Positions 35,741-48,870 of a DNA stretch of 64,000 nt are shown here, piece after piece; the first letter of the stretch is position 1; every line of letters starts with the position of its first letter. Below the pieces are notes generated by a model. The model was not told where the DNA came from. It saw only the letters and a program-made list of their open reading frames with translations, and searched no databases. A program made the translations under genes and the position numbers. Source of the stretch: Voacanga thouarsii (lineage: Eukaryota; Streptophyta; Magnoliopsida; Gentianales; Apocynaceae); the NCBI GenBank assembly GCA_026120185.1, contig JANUWF010001481.1, forward strand, positions 3,326,001 through 3,390,000, given 5' to 3'.

Positions 35741-37648
35741 TGGCTTGAAGATCAAGAACAGCTTCTTCCTTCAACGTCCAGTGAACACCAGTGTATTGTC
35801 AAATTCATTCAGCTCCGGTTCTTCAGATTCTCCTCCGGTGGAAAATGAATGCAAAGCTTTTCAATTCACGGAATATGACCACTGCCTAAATTCAGTTGGT
35901 GAGCACAGACATGAATTGAGAAGAAGATGATTGGTTTCTCAGTTTTGCACACACTGACTATATGTCTTCAAAGCATGGCTTCTTCTGTTATAGAAAACAA
36001 AAGCTACATGCTAGAAAACCAAAAGCCACACAAGAGGGAGAGAGAGAGCCAAAAGACTTGGGAAAATTTATTTATTTTTTTCCTTTCCTTTTATTTTATT
36101 TTTCTATACAGAAAGCCAAGAGTCATGAAACCAAAAATAATTATTTTGATAAAAATAATATTCCCGGGATTTAATACCCGAATATTATATACAAAATAAA
36201 TTTTGGCTTCACCCTAAACTCTTCTAAACTGTGTTCAGAAAAGTCCTATAGTCCAGGTTATTGGGCCAAAATAATATTTATTATTTTTCTTGGACCCGAA
36301 AAATCCAAAATAATAAACATTAATTATTTTCCTTAGGAATAAATAAATAACCTGATAAATAATTAATGAACCTAAATGAACCAAAAAATAATTAAACTTT
36401 AATTATTTATTTCTTGGGATTTAATACATAACCCATTAAATAATTAAGTAATAATTATTCTCTAGTTTAAGTTCCGGTTAATTTTCTAATTATTCAAACT
36501 AGACTTAGGTCCTCAATAATTAATTAACCAATTAAACCAGATAATAAATTTCTCTCTATTTATTTTATTCCAGTCCAATAATAAATTAGACTTCCCGAAT
36601 AAAATAAAACTCTCTCAACTGAGATCATTTTCTCAACCCAAAAATTAATTAGGACTTACGGGCTATTTCGAGGACCAAAAAGACACATCGCCTTGGCTAC
36701 TAAAATGACCAAAATACCCCTACTTATAAATAGATGTATTTTACATTTTAAATATTTTCTAATATCACAATAAGGAAATATTGACCCCAAGGACAAAGAT
36801 GCATTAGCAGAGTCTTTGACCTATAAGTGAAATGACTAAAATACCCCTCTACACATCGCCGTACATTTAGAGAGGAAGAAGTGTACTAACACCTCTCTAA
36901 AAGACATCTACCATCCTTAGGCCTCTAGTCCAATGATCCATGACTTTCTGGAGTGTTTCCGCTTTCTAAAGGAGCGACCCTAAAGCAAACATCCAAGTCA
37001 CGTTTCCCAGGGCCCTGGATATTTAGATCATCTGGACAACCATAAGGGGCAATATAGTGTAGAAACTATCTTGTAGAAGTCTGTCTTAACTAACTAGTCG
37101 CACATACCCAACATACAAGTATATTTGCCCTCCAATAGAACCTCAACTATAGTATATCAAAGCATATACTTCCAGCTTCGCCAGACCACCAACTCATACT
37201 CAAGTCATAGAGTGCTAGTCTACGCTGTAGCGGTAATAGTCTAAGTTTCTACCATATAGTACTTTTTAGAAACCACTACTACAGGTCCTGTTCTACGTAT
37301 TTGAAATACGCTTATGTCATGAAGTGAGTGGACTACTCATTGGCTAAAGGTAAGCCATTTCCCATTTGGAATTCATAACATAATAACCTAAACATGATGA
37401 GATTTCCATTCTCATCAATCGGTTAAGAACAACTGTTTATGTGTTTAAATAACCCATGATCCATACCTTACTGTGAAAGACCTCCATTCACATGGATCAC
37501 TTATTTACACCCAATGGATCTGTTCCAAACGAAAATGTACACAAATAAAGAAAATTAAATTCACAAACGATTTTCGCAAATAAATTCTTTTATTAACATA
37601 TTCGATATTTTCATCAGAAAACTAGTCTAAGAGGGCATATTCCCAACA
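35741..37648 (-). repeat. Q2 3' LTR (Ty1/copia, 1.9 kb)
   Basis: On the minus strand it starts TGTTGGGAATATGCCC at 37648 and ends near CTTCAAGCCA at 35741, by comparison with the Q1 and Q3 LTR ends. Long stretches align with 2713-4709. The polypurine tract CAAGTGGGAGAT (37649-37660, minus) precedes it. A TATA-like stretch lies near 36724-36733. Small frames on the plus strand (for example at 35736-36199) are accidental. Confidence 0.85.
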
Positions 37649-38990
37649 ATCTCCCACTTGCACTCTAAGACTAGGTAAGTCCATAGGTGCCTACCCCAAT
37701 GGCGTCTAAGTGTCTTTTGAAGACCCTCTCAGCCAAAGGCTTGGTAAATGGATCTACTAGATTGTTCTCAGAGGCAATCTGTACCACCATCATATCCCGT
37801 CTCTAGATGAAATCCTAGTTCAGGTGGTTACTACCTCACTATATGCTTCCTCTCCTAGTGGTTCCAAGGTTCCTTTGAGGTACGCTTTACAGCATGCCAA
37901 CTAACCTCCCAAAGGTTTGACTGATATCTGCTAACTAAGCCTACGGCAAAACAGATATCTGGCCTAGTACATAGCATGGCGTACATGAGACTTCCTACAG
38001 TCGAAGCATAGGAAATCCTACTCATTCTGTCCTTTTCTTCTTGAGACTTAGGACAGTCCCTTGAATAAAGAGACAACCTATATCTGCAAGGGTTTAAAGT
38101 TCCCTTGCATGAGTCCATACTGTACTTGGCTAGCATCTTGTCAATGTATGTGACTTGGGATAATCCTAACATTCTCTGCTTCCTATTTCTAAGAAGTCTA
38201 ATCCTGAGAATGTAGCTGGCTTCTCCCAAGTCCTTCATACTCAATTGACTAGATAGCCAAACCTTTGTAGATAACAATGACCCTTCATCATTTCCAATGA
38301 GTAGAATGTCATCCACATACAAGACAAGAAAAACCACTTTAAACCCCTCAAGATTCTTGTACACGCATGATTCATCCTCGTTTTGAATAAAACCATAAAA
38401 CTTTACAGCCTCATTAAAACGAATGTTCCACGCTTTCGATGCTTGCTTAAATCTATAAATGGACTTCTAAAACTTGCAAATCATATGTTCCTAGCCTTCA
38501 GCAATAAAACCTTCTGGTTGGGACATATAGATGTTTTCGCTAAGATGGCCATTCAAAAATGCCGTCTTGACATCCATTTGCCATATCTCGTAGTCATAGT
38601 GATATGCAATGGCAAGGAGGATATGGATGGATTTAAGTATGGCTACAGGGTAAAAGATTTCCTCATAATCGATCCATTCTTTCTGAGTTTACCCTTTTGC
38701 CACAAACCTAGCTTTGAAGGTTTCCATCTTCCCATCCGTTCACCTCTTCCTCTTGTACACCCAATGGGTTTTATCCCTTCAGGTGAAGCTACTAGATCTC
38801 AAACTTGATTGAAGTACATAGACTCAATCTCGGCTTTCATTACTTCTTGCCAAAGATTTGCAGCGGCATCAGTAATTGCCTCCTCGTATCCAATGGGGTC
38901 TTGTTCTTGATAGTTAGAGACCAGCTTAAAAGCTTCTCCATAACATCTATCTGGAACCATAGACACTCTCCCACTGTGACAAGGCACCAT
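37649..38990 (-). pseudogene. Q2 reverse transcriptase and RNase H relic
   Basis: Minus strand. The RT is readable from about 38990 down: MKAEIESMYFNQV, then broken pieces, then from 38364 an open stretch of 169 codons with VLYVDDILLIGND (YVDD at 38308-38319), KDLGEASYIL, GLSQVTYIDKML and MLCTRPDICFAVG. It ends early at 37855. RNase H is nearly absent: after RYQSN the reading jumps to the last part of the domain (about 37660-37810, with a NLVDPFTKPLAE-like pattern across stops). An internal deletion of about 400 bases is likely. The polypurine tract follows. Inactive. Confidence 0.85.
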
Positions 38991-39023
38991 TTGTACAGGC
39001 TCTTGAGGCTGTGCCTCTTCTTG

Positions 39024-40400
39024 TTACACAATTGGGTCAGAAGAAGTTGTTTCCGAAGATAACTTCTCCTTAAGTTCCAACCCAGTTGAATCTTTCATGG
39101 AAATACTTAGATCATTCTCTAAGTATCTAGCATTGGTACTAACCAGTACTTTCTGCTCCTTAGGATGATAAAAGTAACCACCTTTTGTTCCTTTTGGATA
39201 CCCAACAAAATAGTATAATTCTAATCTTGGTTCCAACTTGTCTCCCTTGATCAGTACATAAGCTGGACAACCTCATATCCTGAGATGATTCAGATTTAGC
39301 TTATGCCTAGTCCACATCTCATAGAGAGTCCTAGGTACTGACTGGGAAAATACCAAGTTCAGAATATATGCCGTTGTTTCTAGGGCATATCCCTAAAAAG
39401 AAACTGGAAGAGTAGAATGAGATATCATGCTTCTGACAATTTCCATTAATATCTTGTTTCTTATCTCAGCTACTTCGTTCTGCTGGGGTGTCCCTGGCAT
39501 AGAGAGTTGGGATATTATCCCATGATGTACCATATAGTCCTTGAATTCACCTAAGAGGTACTCTGCACCACGAGCCGATCATAAGGTCTTGATTAATTTA
39601 CTTGTCCGATGCTCCACTTCAGCCTTAAACTCTTTAAACTTGTAAAAAGAGTCAGACTTATGTCTCATTAGGTAAACGTAACCAAACCTTGTACAATCAT
39701 CCGTGAAAGTGATGAAGAACCCAAAAACCTCCTCTAGTTGGTGTAGACAATGGACCATACACATCAGTGTGAACAAGACTCAGTACCCCCTTGGCTCTAT
39801 CCGCCTTTGGGATAAAAGACCATTTGGTCATCTTTCCCACTAGGCTAGATTCATACTGAGGCCAATTTTTCAATCTCAATGAGCCCAAAAGCCCATCATG
39901 GATTAGTCTCTGAATCCTGGTTGAGTTCATGTGACCCAATCTCAGATGCTAAAGATTTGAGTCATTGATATTGGTCTTTCTCTTCTCAGTTAAAGGTTCA
40001 GATTGAACGTTATTTGATTAATTGTTAATAGGGTTTAAATAGAACAGATTTCCATACATGTGCCCAGTATGTAACATTTCTCCATTTCTACTAATAGAAA
40101 TACCAGAATGGAAAGATACAGAATATCCTTGATTTATATGTTTTGCAACTAAAATAAAATTCTGATAAAACTAGGTACATATAAAATAACTATTAAAACC
40201 ATTTTCTTATTACAATAAAAAATAAGATCCAGCTCTCCCACTGCAAGGGCCCAGACTTGTGCTCCATTTCCACACGTAATCCATGCTCACCCTTCTTGAG
40301 TCTTCTTATCTTTCTAAACCTCTGGAAGGAGTTACAAATATGATCAGTGGCTCCTGAATCAACAATCCAAGTGAAAGTTGATCCAACCATTGATATAGAC
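39024..40400 (-). pseudogene. Q2 protease and integrase relic
   Basis: Minus strand. The protease at 40390-40300 keeps WIVDSGATDHICNSF with the catalytic DSG. The GAG-pre-integrase region lies near 39940 (GHMNSTRIQRLIHDGLLGSL), then the integrase start LVHTDVYGPLSTPTRGG (about 39785) with the first catalytic Asp. A frameshift separates this from TFTDDCTRFGYVYLMRHKS (39710). The integrase end is represented by GYPKGTKGGYFYHPKEQKVL at about 39200. Several stops break the frame, including in the PQQNG region near 39470-39490. Confidence 0.85.
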
Positions 40401-40429
40401 TCTAGATAGAGAACATTACATGTGGGGTT

Positions 40430-41276
40430 TTTCTTGGATTGAAGATCTGGACACTCCTTTTTTTCAGTGTCCCTTCTTACCTTATTTGAAGCACTTGCCC
40501 TTCGGTTTGTTTTTGGGCTAGGTCTTGGGCTGGGCTACTGCGTTTTCCTTCTTCCTTTTGAACTTTCTGGGCTTAGATCCAGTTCTTAAGGAAGAAGCCT
40601 TAGCAATTATGGCCATTGAATGTGGCTTCATGACTTTCTCTGCCATCTAAAGTTCCTTTACCAACTCAGTCAAACTCATGTTCAACTTGTAGTTTAGTTT
40701 ACACTAAGTTAAGGAACCCGGTAAAGATTCGAGAACCATGTCTGCTAAGCTCTCGAGGTCAATGATAGCCCCTAAGATATCCGCCTCCTCGAAGGCAGCA
40801 ATCACCTTGAGCATATGCTCCCTGACTGATGCTCCCTCATCCATCTTAGAGTTTATTATAGTTCGAAGAACCTCCTGCCTTGCGGGCCGGCTCTTATCCG
40901 CGAACATTGTGGCCAATGAATGACTAATATCATACGCAGAAGCCATGTGCTCGTGTTTAGACTGGAGCACATTCGACTTGGAGGCTAGTGTATAGTAACG
41001 TGCCATTTCATTAGCCTTTTTCCATGCCTTCTCAGCCTATCACTCTTTGTCGGTGGAACCTTCCCCGATCACAGGGCAGGTCACGTAAAGGACATACTTA
41101 TACTCCTCGGCTGTGAGTATTATGTCCAAGTTTCTCTTGTAGTCCACATAGTTTGGTCCCGTTAATATATTCTCACGGAGAATAACGGCCAAATGACTAA
41201 AAGAACCTTCCACCATTTTCGAAAAATCGAAAAATAAAAGAAAGGATTTAGTTTGTGAAAATAAATTTGTGTACAA
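40430..41276 (-). pseudogene. Q2 gag relic
   Basis: Minus strand. It starts near 41220-41276 (MVEGSFSHLAVILRENILTG, NYVDYKRNLDIILTAEEYKY). A stop at 41040 is followed by MARYYTLASKSNVLQSKHEH (41006) and RPARQEVLRTIINSKMDEGA down to 40704. The CCHC knuckle is visible near 40450-40495 (KCFK, stop, GKKGH, stop, KKECP), with two positions now stops. It matches Q1 at 250-1000 and Q3 at 59990-60582. Confidence 0.85.
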
Positions 41277-41866
41277 AAATTAATTTGGCTTTTAGGAAAA
41301 CTGACATAGCTTCTTTGGAAGATTAACAGTTCCTTAAGCTAAGTGTAATAACCACCACAAATTAATTTCCCTTCTAGGTTATGATCTTGAGAATAACTCC
41401 ATCGTGGGATGGTCGTTTCCTCTCATTTCCTATAGACATTCCTCGCACTATTACCTCTAACGTGGGCTGGCCGATTATAGTATGTGTCCCGAGTTATTAA
41501 TTACACCATTCCATTAGATCTAGATCCTTGTGGTATCCCCATCCTATACGGGTTCACTCTCAGGGTGACGCGAGGAGACTCACGATCTCTAATGAGGACC
41601 GTGATGGAAGCCGTAGGGCCATTGGAACCCCTCTCCCACTTAGTCTTTTAAAATAAAGTTTTCTGGAAAAATATCCTTTTGAAATTTCCATTAAGTTTTC
41701 CTTAACTTAAAAATAAAATATCCAAGTCCATCAAAATTTCTATGCCAAAGGATTATATCCTTTGAGAGATTTTTTCATGGACTAATTTTATTTAAGTTAA
41801 AACTTAATAATTTTAAAAATTTTCCAACTAAAACTTTTCCGAGACTTTGGTCTTGTACATATCATA
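41277..41866 (-). mobile_element. Q2 leader, truncated
   Basis: It aligns with the Q1 leader (about 1080-1930) and stops at about 41860 (GACTTTGGTCTTG). The remaining leader, the primer-binding site and the 5' LTR are missing. The next bases belong to the P2 reverse transcriptase. The join lies within about 20 bases of 41866 and includes a repeated TTGTACAT. Confidence 0.8.
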
Positions 41867-43156
41867 CTGAGAGCTCAAGATACATCGGGCCTTGTACATG
41901 TCATAGTGTATATGATAGATCCAACTGTCAAAGCATATGGAATCTTACTTATGTGATCCCTTTCAACTTGTGTTTTGGGAAACATCAACTTTGAAAGGCT
42001 TACACTATGTGACATGGGTAGGAATCCTTTTTTGGATTGATCCATGCTAAACCTCTTTAGCACTATATCTATGTATGTAAACTGCGAAAGACCTAGCAAC
42101 CATTTGGATCTATCTCTATAGATCATTATTCTAAGAATATAGGTTGCTTCTCCAAGGTCTTTCATGGAGAATTGCTTGGACAACCAAACTTTAACCATTT
42201 GTAAGATAGGTTTATCGTTTCCTATTAGCAATATGTCATCTACATAAAGCAATAAGAAAACGATTGCACTCCCACAAACCTTCTTGTATACAAAAGGCTT
42301 ATTCATGTTTTTGCATGAAAACAAACTCTTTGATTATTTCATCAAAATAGATATTCCAACTCCTAGAAGCTTGCTTAAGTCTATAAATGGACCTTTGCAG
42401 CTTACACACTTTTGTGCCATCACCAGATGTGAAATTCTCAGGTTGTGTCATATACACTTCCTTAGTCAGATTTCCATTTAGGAAAGCCATTTTTACATCA
42501 ATTTTTCAAATCTCATAATCATAATGAGTAACAATGGCTAGGAGTACCTTGATGGATTTTAACATGGCTATTGGCGAGAAGGTTTTGTCATAGTCAATAC
42601 CATGTTGTTGACGATAACCCTTCGCCACTAGACGTGCTTTATAGGTAACTAAGTTACCATCTATGTCCGTTTTCTTCTTAAAAACCCACTTGCACCCAAT
42701 AGGTTTAATTCCTTTGGGTGCATCAACCAAAGTCCATACTTGATTGTCGTACATAGAATCCATCTCTGACATTATGGCCTCAAGCCATTTGCCAGATTCT
42801 GAACTGTTCAAAACATCCTCGTAGGTAGTAGACTCATCTTCATCTATGAGCAATACGTCATTGTGGTCACAAATGAGAAATCCATATCTCTTAGGTGCCA
42901 CACGTATCCTACTAGACCTACGAGGTTCTTGTGTAGTAGAAGGTTCATCTATTCTCTCAATATATGTGGGATCCAATGGTTGATCCTTGTTTGTTTGATC
43001 TTCTTGAACTTCACTAAGTTCAATTTTACTCCCACTGTCTTCTTTGAGCATGTGCTCATTCTCTAAGAAGACAGCATGCTTCGAAACAAACACTTTATTT
43101 TTAGAGGGTATGTACAAGTAATATCCGAAAGATTCTTTCGGATATCCCACAAACAA
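41867..43156 (-). pseudogene. P2 reverse transcriptase region
   Basis: Minus strand. The longest intact frame in the window (216 codons, 43156-42506) spans the integrase/RT junction: LFVGYPKESFGYYLYIPS, an acidic linker, then KWLEAIMSEMDSMYDNQVW, KPIGCKWVFKKKTDIDG and YKARLVAKGYRQQHGIDYDK. After a stop comes DVKMAFLNGNLTKEVYMTQ, then RLKQASRSWN, and from 42324 LLLYVDDILLIGND (YVDD intact at 42235-42246), KDLGEATYIL, LSQFTYIDIVLKRFS. It ends at MTCTRPDVS where Q2 is joined; all RNase H is lost. With YVDD intact, stops and the truncation are the visible lesions. Confidence 0.9.
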
Positions 43157-43159
43157 ACA

Positions 43160-44400
43160 CTTGTCAGACTTACTATTAAGTTTGTCTGACTATGGCCTTT
43201 TGACAAATGCAGGATAACCCCATACTCACAAGTGAGATAACTTTGGTTTCTTACCAAAGAACATCTCAAATGAGGTAGAATCAACCTATTTTGTCGAAAC
43301 TCTGTTTAGTATATAAACAAAAGTCTCTAGTGCATACCCCCAAAACGACTTTGGTAGGTCTACAGAAGCTATCATGGTTCGTACCATGTCTAGAAGGGTT
43401 CGATTCTTTCTCTTAGATACACCATTATGTTGAGGGGTATGTGGTAGAGTCCATTGAGATAATATCTCATTATCTCTAAGATAATTCAAAAACTCTTGGC
43501 TTAAATATTCTCCTTATCAATCAGATCTTAGATTCTTAATACTTTTGCCAAATTATTTCTCTATTTCATCCTTGAAGTCTTTGAACTTTTCAAAGGCCTC
43601 AGATTTGTATTTTATTAATTACAAATACCCGTATCGTAAAAAATCATCGATAAATGTTATGAAATAGTTATAACCTCCTCTTACTTGTATTAACATTGTG
43701 CCATATACATCAGAATGTATAAGTTCTAATAACTCTTTGGCCCATTCTTCTTTTCCTGAAAAAAGAGTTTTAGTCATTTTACTTAGTAAACAAGATTTGC
43801 ATGTGCCATATGATTCATAATTAAATGACCCTAAGTCACCAAGCTTGTGTAACTTAGAAACACTATTTTCATTTACTTGGCCTAAACGACAATGCCATAA
43901 GTAAGAGGTGTTAGAGTTATCCATTTTAGATTTCTTATTGTTTACATTGAGAACTAGATTATCCAAGTCTGGAACATATAAACCATTAACCAGAGTTGTT
44001 GAACCATAATGAATATCATTCAATGAAAAAGAACAATATTTATTCTTAAATATCAAATGAAATCCATTTAAGTCTAAACATGCAACTGAGATAATGTTTT
44101 TCATTAAAAATGGTATATAATAACAGTTTTACAATTCTAGAATTAATCTCGAAGGCAGATTCAGCTCGTATGTCCCAACAGCAAGTGTAGCAATCTTTTC
44201 CCCATATGCAGTACATAGGTCCACATCGCCTTTCTCTAACCTTCTACTGCTCTTTAGTCCATGCAAGTTATTGTACAAATGAGATCCACATCCGGTATCT
44301 AATACCCATATCTCATTTCTAAATGCAGTATTTATCTCAATCATAAACATACCCGGAGTAGAAGTAAAAGTGTTTGTAAGCTTCTCCTTCTGCTTCTTGT
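43160..44400 (-). pseudogene. P2 protease and integrase region
   Basis: Minus strand. The aspartic protease shows WVLDTGCGSHLYNN (DTG at 44291-44299). After a TAA near 44130 the frame continues with GAG-pre-integrase motifs (SYLWHCRLGQVNENS about 43900, GTCKSCLLSKMTK about 43780), so the HHCC zinc site is largely preserved. The integrase starts LIHSDVYGTMLIQVRGGYNY (about 43730); the second catalytic region is damaged by stops near 43517-43530, and PQHNGVSKRKNRTLLDMVRT (about 43430) has Lys where the third catalytic Glu is usual. KSFWGYALETFVYILNRV follows. Family role: polyprotein cleavage and cDNA insertion; inactive here. Confidence 0.9.
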
Positions 44401-45186
44401 CCTTAATGGTCTCCAAGTAGGCTTTGCAGTTGCGCCTACAGTGACCTATCTTACCACAATGATGGCATGGGCTCTTGGTAACTGTGTCATTCTTCTTCAC
44501 ACCACCTTTGGGCTTCATGGGAGCCTTCTTCTTCTTTTGAACATTCTTCTTAGAAGAAGAAGATTCTATCATTAAAACTGTATTGGAAACCTTCTTTATG
44601 GAGGACTCCATAGTTTTGAGAAGATTGATCAACTCGGAAATGGTGGACTCAATCTTATTCATCGTATAGTTAATCACAAATTGTAAAAAAACTATTAGGC
44701 AAAGACTGTAGAATTAAGTCAATACTTAAGTTATGATCCATTGTAAACTCGAGAGATCCAAGCTTCTCTATCAAACCCAGCATCTTCAGCCCATGAGTGG
44801 CCACAGAAGAACCCTATGCCATTTTGCAACGAAATAGTTGCTTCGAGATCTCGTATCTCTCAGTTTTGGCTTGGGCATCAAACAGCTCTCGAAGATATAG
44901 TATAATCGATTAAGCATCCATATGCTCGTGCTATTTTTGCACTCGAGAGTCATGGTGCCAACATAATACATGATGTTGTATCACTATCCTCCTTGTACCT
45001 TTTGTGGACAGCATGCTCATCAGCATAAGCATCTTGAGCTGGTAGTGGTAGAATAAGAGCATCTAGCACGTAGAGCAACTTTTCCGATTTGAAAACGATT
45101 CTCAAATTTCTATACCAGTCGAGGTAATTTGATTCATTTAATTTATTGGTTTCTAAGATGCTACGTAGGTTTGAGTTTGCTGACAT
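44401..45186 (-). pseudogene. P2 gag
   Basis: Minus strand, ATG at 45186 (MSANSNLRSILETNKLNESN), then YLDWYRNLRIVFKSEKLLYV. A stop or frameshift near 44950 is followed by a readable C-terminal part from 44677 (MNKIESTISELINLLKTMES), a basic segment, and an intact CCHC knuckle CHHCGKIGHCRRNC at 44427-44468. The start is chosen because it matches the independent P1 gag start at 17289. The nucleocapsid knuckle would bind element RNA. Confidence 0.88.
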
Positions 45187-46980
45187 GATGCAAGTATCCT
45201 AGATGTAAAGATAGAGAAGATTAGCTATTATTTATGCAAATGAAATGCAAATAATTAGGACTTTAATTAAAATGCATTTTTACTCCACTATTTTACTCAA
45301 ACCAATAGCCCCTATTACTGATTCGAAAAAGCCCGTTGGAAGCTTTCCTAGTGGACCGGTATCCAAATTACTCAAGAATAACTTTGGGTTTGCCCAACAA
45401 GCCACCCTTGAGTTCATTGGTAGGTATTCAATACCAATTATATCGTATGCAACTACCGGATCATTAGGTGATTAACAGCTTTTAATCTTAAAACCTTTTG
45501 GGCTACCTTAATTTTTCCTCTGAATTTCTTTATGGTTGAGTTTGCCCAATCAGGATAAAGAATTTAGTTAATCCCAACCCATTAATCAGAAATTTAACTC
45601 TATAGCTTGAACATGCCTGATATCAAGTAAGCTTGCGTTTGCCCAACAACCTTATCTCGAAAAAGGACTCTCGTTCTTACTATATTAACGGAAGGAATTA
45701 TGTTTAATATTACTTGAGGAATTTGTTACTTTTAGTGATTTCATTGAATGACATGCATAAAAATCAATAAATCACATAATTGATAATCATGGTAAAAAAG
45801 CGATTACGTGGTATGGTTATGGACTTTACCCTAAATTAATCTTTTTTAATCATAAAAAAAATTAATATAGTTAACCCTATGTGTTCATGCATGATTTAAG
45901 TAGAAGGTCTTACATTCTCACCTTATTTTGGTTGCCATCTCCAAAATAGAATAATTCTACTCCTATCTAACATATGTAAACTAATTACATAATTTCCCAA
46001 AACCTCGAGTTACATTCAAGGGGAGTTAGATGAGAAGAGAATTACACAAGAATTCTAGAGAAGGCAGGACACACAGGCCCTATTTCATAATAAAATCAAA
46101 ACTGTAAAATGTACGAACAGATATAATTGGTTTTACTCCATAACCATCCACCATGCCATTAATTATGCTTAAACAAAATAAACATATAATTTTTATTATT
46201 CCAAAATTACTATTTTAGAAAAATAAAAAAAATTCTAAAATCACCATTTTAAAAAGATACATTAATTTTAGATTTTTTAAAATTATTATTTTGAAAAATA
46301 AAATTGTTTGTTTCAAAACTAATTTTGAGAAAATGCTTTTGGGTCCCGTCTATCATCAAATGAGATTTTTCCCATTCAAAATTCTATTCCAGATTTTTTT
46401 TTTTTAAATAGCTAGAACATGCAAAACGGTGCAAAACCGGCACCGGTTTAGAAGCCAGAGTTGGCGCTGGCTGCAGTCAGGTTTTAAGGGAAAAAATTTC
46501 CAAAAACAATTTCTGGATATTTGCGAAACAGTATAGAACCGGCACCGGCGTTGGCTGTAATCGGGAACAAGGCGGCGATTTTCGAAAATTTTCTAGAAAT
46601 AGTTTTTGGTGCCTTCTTCTTCTGCAAAATTTTAGTAAGAACAATTCTCAGTAGTATTTTCTGTTTTGATGCTTGAAACAACAACCAATTTGTTAGTTTA
46701 AACAAAACCAAAACAGAAAACTAGGATGAAACGGAAGGCAATCAACTATGTTCAAGAAAACATTTTTCTGAAAAAAAAAAAACTTGCAGCACATAAAGAA
46801 AGCATCTTTCGAAATATGTTGTAACTTTTTCACAATCATATTGTGCTATGGACCTAACCCACAATGCTCGAAACAATTTTGACTCGAGTAAAAATAGTTT
46901 TCACAGCGAATATAGACAAATACGAATTCATGAAATCAGCCTTCATGCAAGAAACAATGTCTGCAAACCATACATAGCAA
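45187..46980 (-). mobile_element. P2 untranslated leader
   Basis: A 1.8-kb leader between primer-binding site and gag, matching P1 17290-18321 over its gag-proximal 1 kb. It is AT-rich and non-coding. A short GC-richer patch near 46425-46560 holds two repeats of the phrase CCGGCACCGG (about 46438 and 46540). Confidence 0.75.
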
Positions 46981-46993
46981 GTCTCTAATACCA
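46981..46993 (-). other. P2 primer-binding site
   Basis: On the minus strand TGGTATTAGAGAC, matching the initiator-methionine tRNA complement TGGTATCAGAGC at most positions and lying one base from the LTR end. Confidence 0.85.
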
Positions 46994-46994
46994 C

Positions 46995-48752
46995 CGTTAG
47001 GTATCTCACGCATGTCATATATAGCGCAGCGGAAGAATAAAATGAGATACCATCCCAAGATCTGCATATGTGTAGAAAACAAGACATAAAGAGAACAAAA
47101 GTAACAGCTTTTTACCTTTCTTTAATCGTGTAGAAAATAAAATTTTCCTTCTTCAAGTCGAGGCGCGATCCATCAATCCTCTAAATCAAACACCACGAGA
47201 GTTGAGCGTGCAACAATTATATTCACAGTGTGTAATTATCTCTAACAGAAATCCCCACAGAAAATGACACTCAAGCACCAAGATGTTTATGTACTAGCAT
47301 AAACAAGATGGCGGCTAGGGTTAGTCTTGTTTTCAGAAAAACAAGAGAGAGAGAGAGAGAGAAGAGAAGGACGTGTGTACCCTAGGGTATGGAGTTGTTT
47401 TCATGTGTTCTCCAGCCAAGAATTTCGTGCATATATCTTCATGTATTACACGAAATCTGTTGGAAAAATACTCCAACTGAGAGTTCTAAATAGTTAGAAT
47501 TTTCTAATTGTAATTTGAAACATCAAGTTCTCACAATTACAATTTGGACCATAAATTATAACTAATTATAATTTGTCTACAACAACTTCTCTTTCTCGCA
47601 ATTAACCCCACTATGTTATCAAATAATATCTTGAGTATATAATCATCTATTGTGTATGACCTATCATGTTTCCTAGTCAATTGGTAGCGAACATGAATTA
47701 ATCCAAACGTCTTTGAGATTAATAATCCCTAATTAATTAGAATTAATAATATTGATTCTAATTAGGATTATTTTATTAATTCATTAATTAATAAATCTAT
47801 ATTCCCAGATCATGAGCGATATATAGCAACACATCATGACCACCCAAGAGTCCAGGAAGTCAAGTGGTTTGACATGAACCCTTCAATAACAAACTACAGT
47901 GTAATTAACTCCTTTCACTATACAATATCTTATTCAGTTTGGAGTATGGAATTAGTGTTAACTCCCTTCAGAATATATATTAATTCTAGCCCGAATATAA
48001 TAGTACTTGTACCAGACACCCACTACTCTAGATGTGTATCAATTGGAACTGTTTCCAATACACAGTCGTCTTGGCCAAGGACTTCTCGAGTAGTAATTCC
48101 TACAAGTGGCCGTGAGATATTCGTCCCTACTATTAGGAGTGGTGAATCCTTTATTGACCCTCTCAACTACTTTTATTTACCTCACAATGTACCAAATATC
48201 CATCCTATTGGCGATCCTCGATCTGGCTCCAGATATTGGAATCAAAGCACAATGCTCAACAAACAAAATACCTTGGAGATCTTAAGTTTAAGGATACTTT
48301 CACATTTGCTATATTGAGATTATATCACTGGCACTAAATAGTTATCCATGTGATTATCTCATAGCTAGGTCATCCAATGTACTTGTTTCATTAACAAGCA
48401 TCCATGTGTCAACTTTGAGTATCTCAATACTCACGGATATGAGAACCACCGCCTGATCAAATCAAGAAGTCTAACATATGCTAGTCTTGATGCATTAATG
48501 ATGTCTAATTTCATTAATACTACAGCTAGGGACTATTTAAGTACTAACACTATACAATGTAGTAGGAATCTCATATCATAATCTCTATCATGACTTCCTT
48601 AACATAATGTTGTACTAGGAACTTTATCTAACAGTTATTTTACACAAAAGTAAACATAAGAAACTATAAGATAAATAATGCCTTTTTAATTTAAAATAAA
48701 AATGTGTCATATACAATATAAAAGTGATTGCCTCTAGGGCATAAGACTAACA
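46995..48752 (-). repeat. P2 5' LTR (1758 bp)
   Basis: It matches the 3' LTR at 33960-35591 throughout, apart from the 150-base gap in the latter. The outer end reads GACTAACA at 48752; the inner end has drifted from TG to CG (46995). The flank TAAAG at 48753-48757 returns to SIRE LTR sequence (TAAAGTCCATCCAAGCAACTT, compare 10733). The antisense 147-codon frame at 47874-48317 is treated as non-coding. Confidence 0.92.
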
Positions 48753-48870
48753 TAAAGTCCATCCAAGCAACTTGATGATCATCATTATTCTGCATTTTAG
48801 ATGAGTCGGAAAAAATTTTTTTAGCTTGACAAAAAACCTTATTCACCCCCCTCCCCTCTGAGGTTTTTCA
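48753..48870 (+). repeat. SIRE 3' LTR, terminal fragment
   Basis: It matches 10733-10846, including ACAAAAAACCTTATTCACCC and the terminal GGTTTTTCA. Together with 33670-33959 it gives the last third of the SIRE 3' LTR. The right flank TATTT is the second copy of the SIRE target duplication. Confidence 0.92.

Noticed and set aside
38383..38808. A 141-codon plus-strand frame.
   Set aside because: It is the antisense shadow of the Q2 reverse transcriptase coding region.
43156..45186. P2 as a possibly active retrotransposon, since CCHC, DTG and YVDD are intact.
   Set aside because: RNase H is missing, there are several in-frame stops in gag and integrase, the integrase Glu position is Lys, and Q2 interrupts it.
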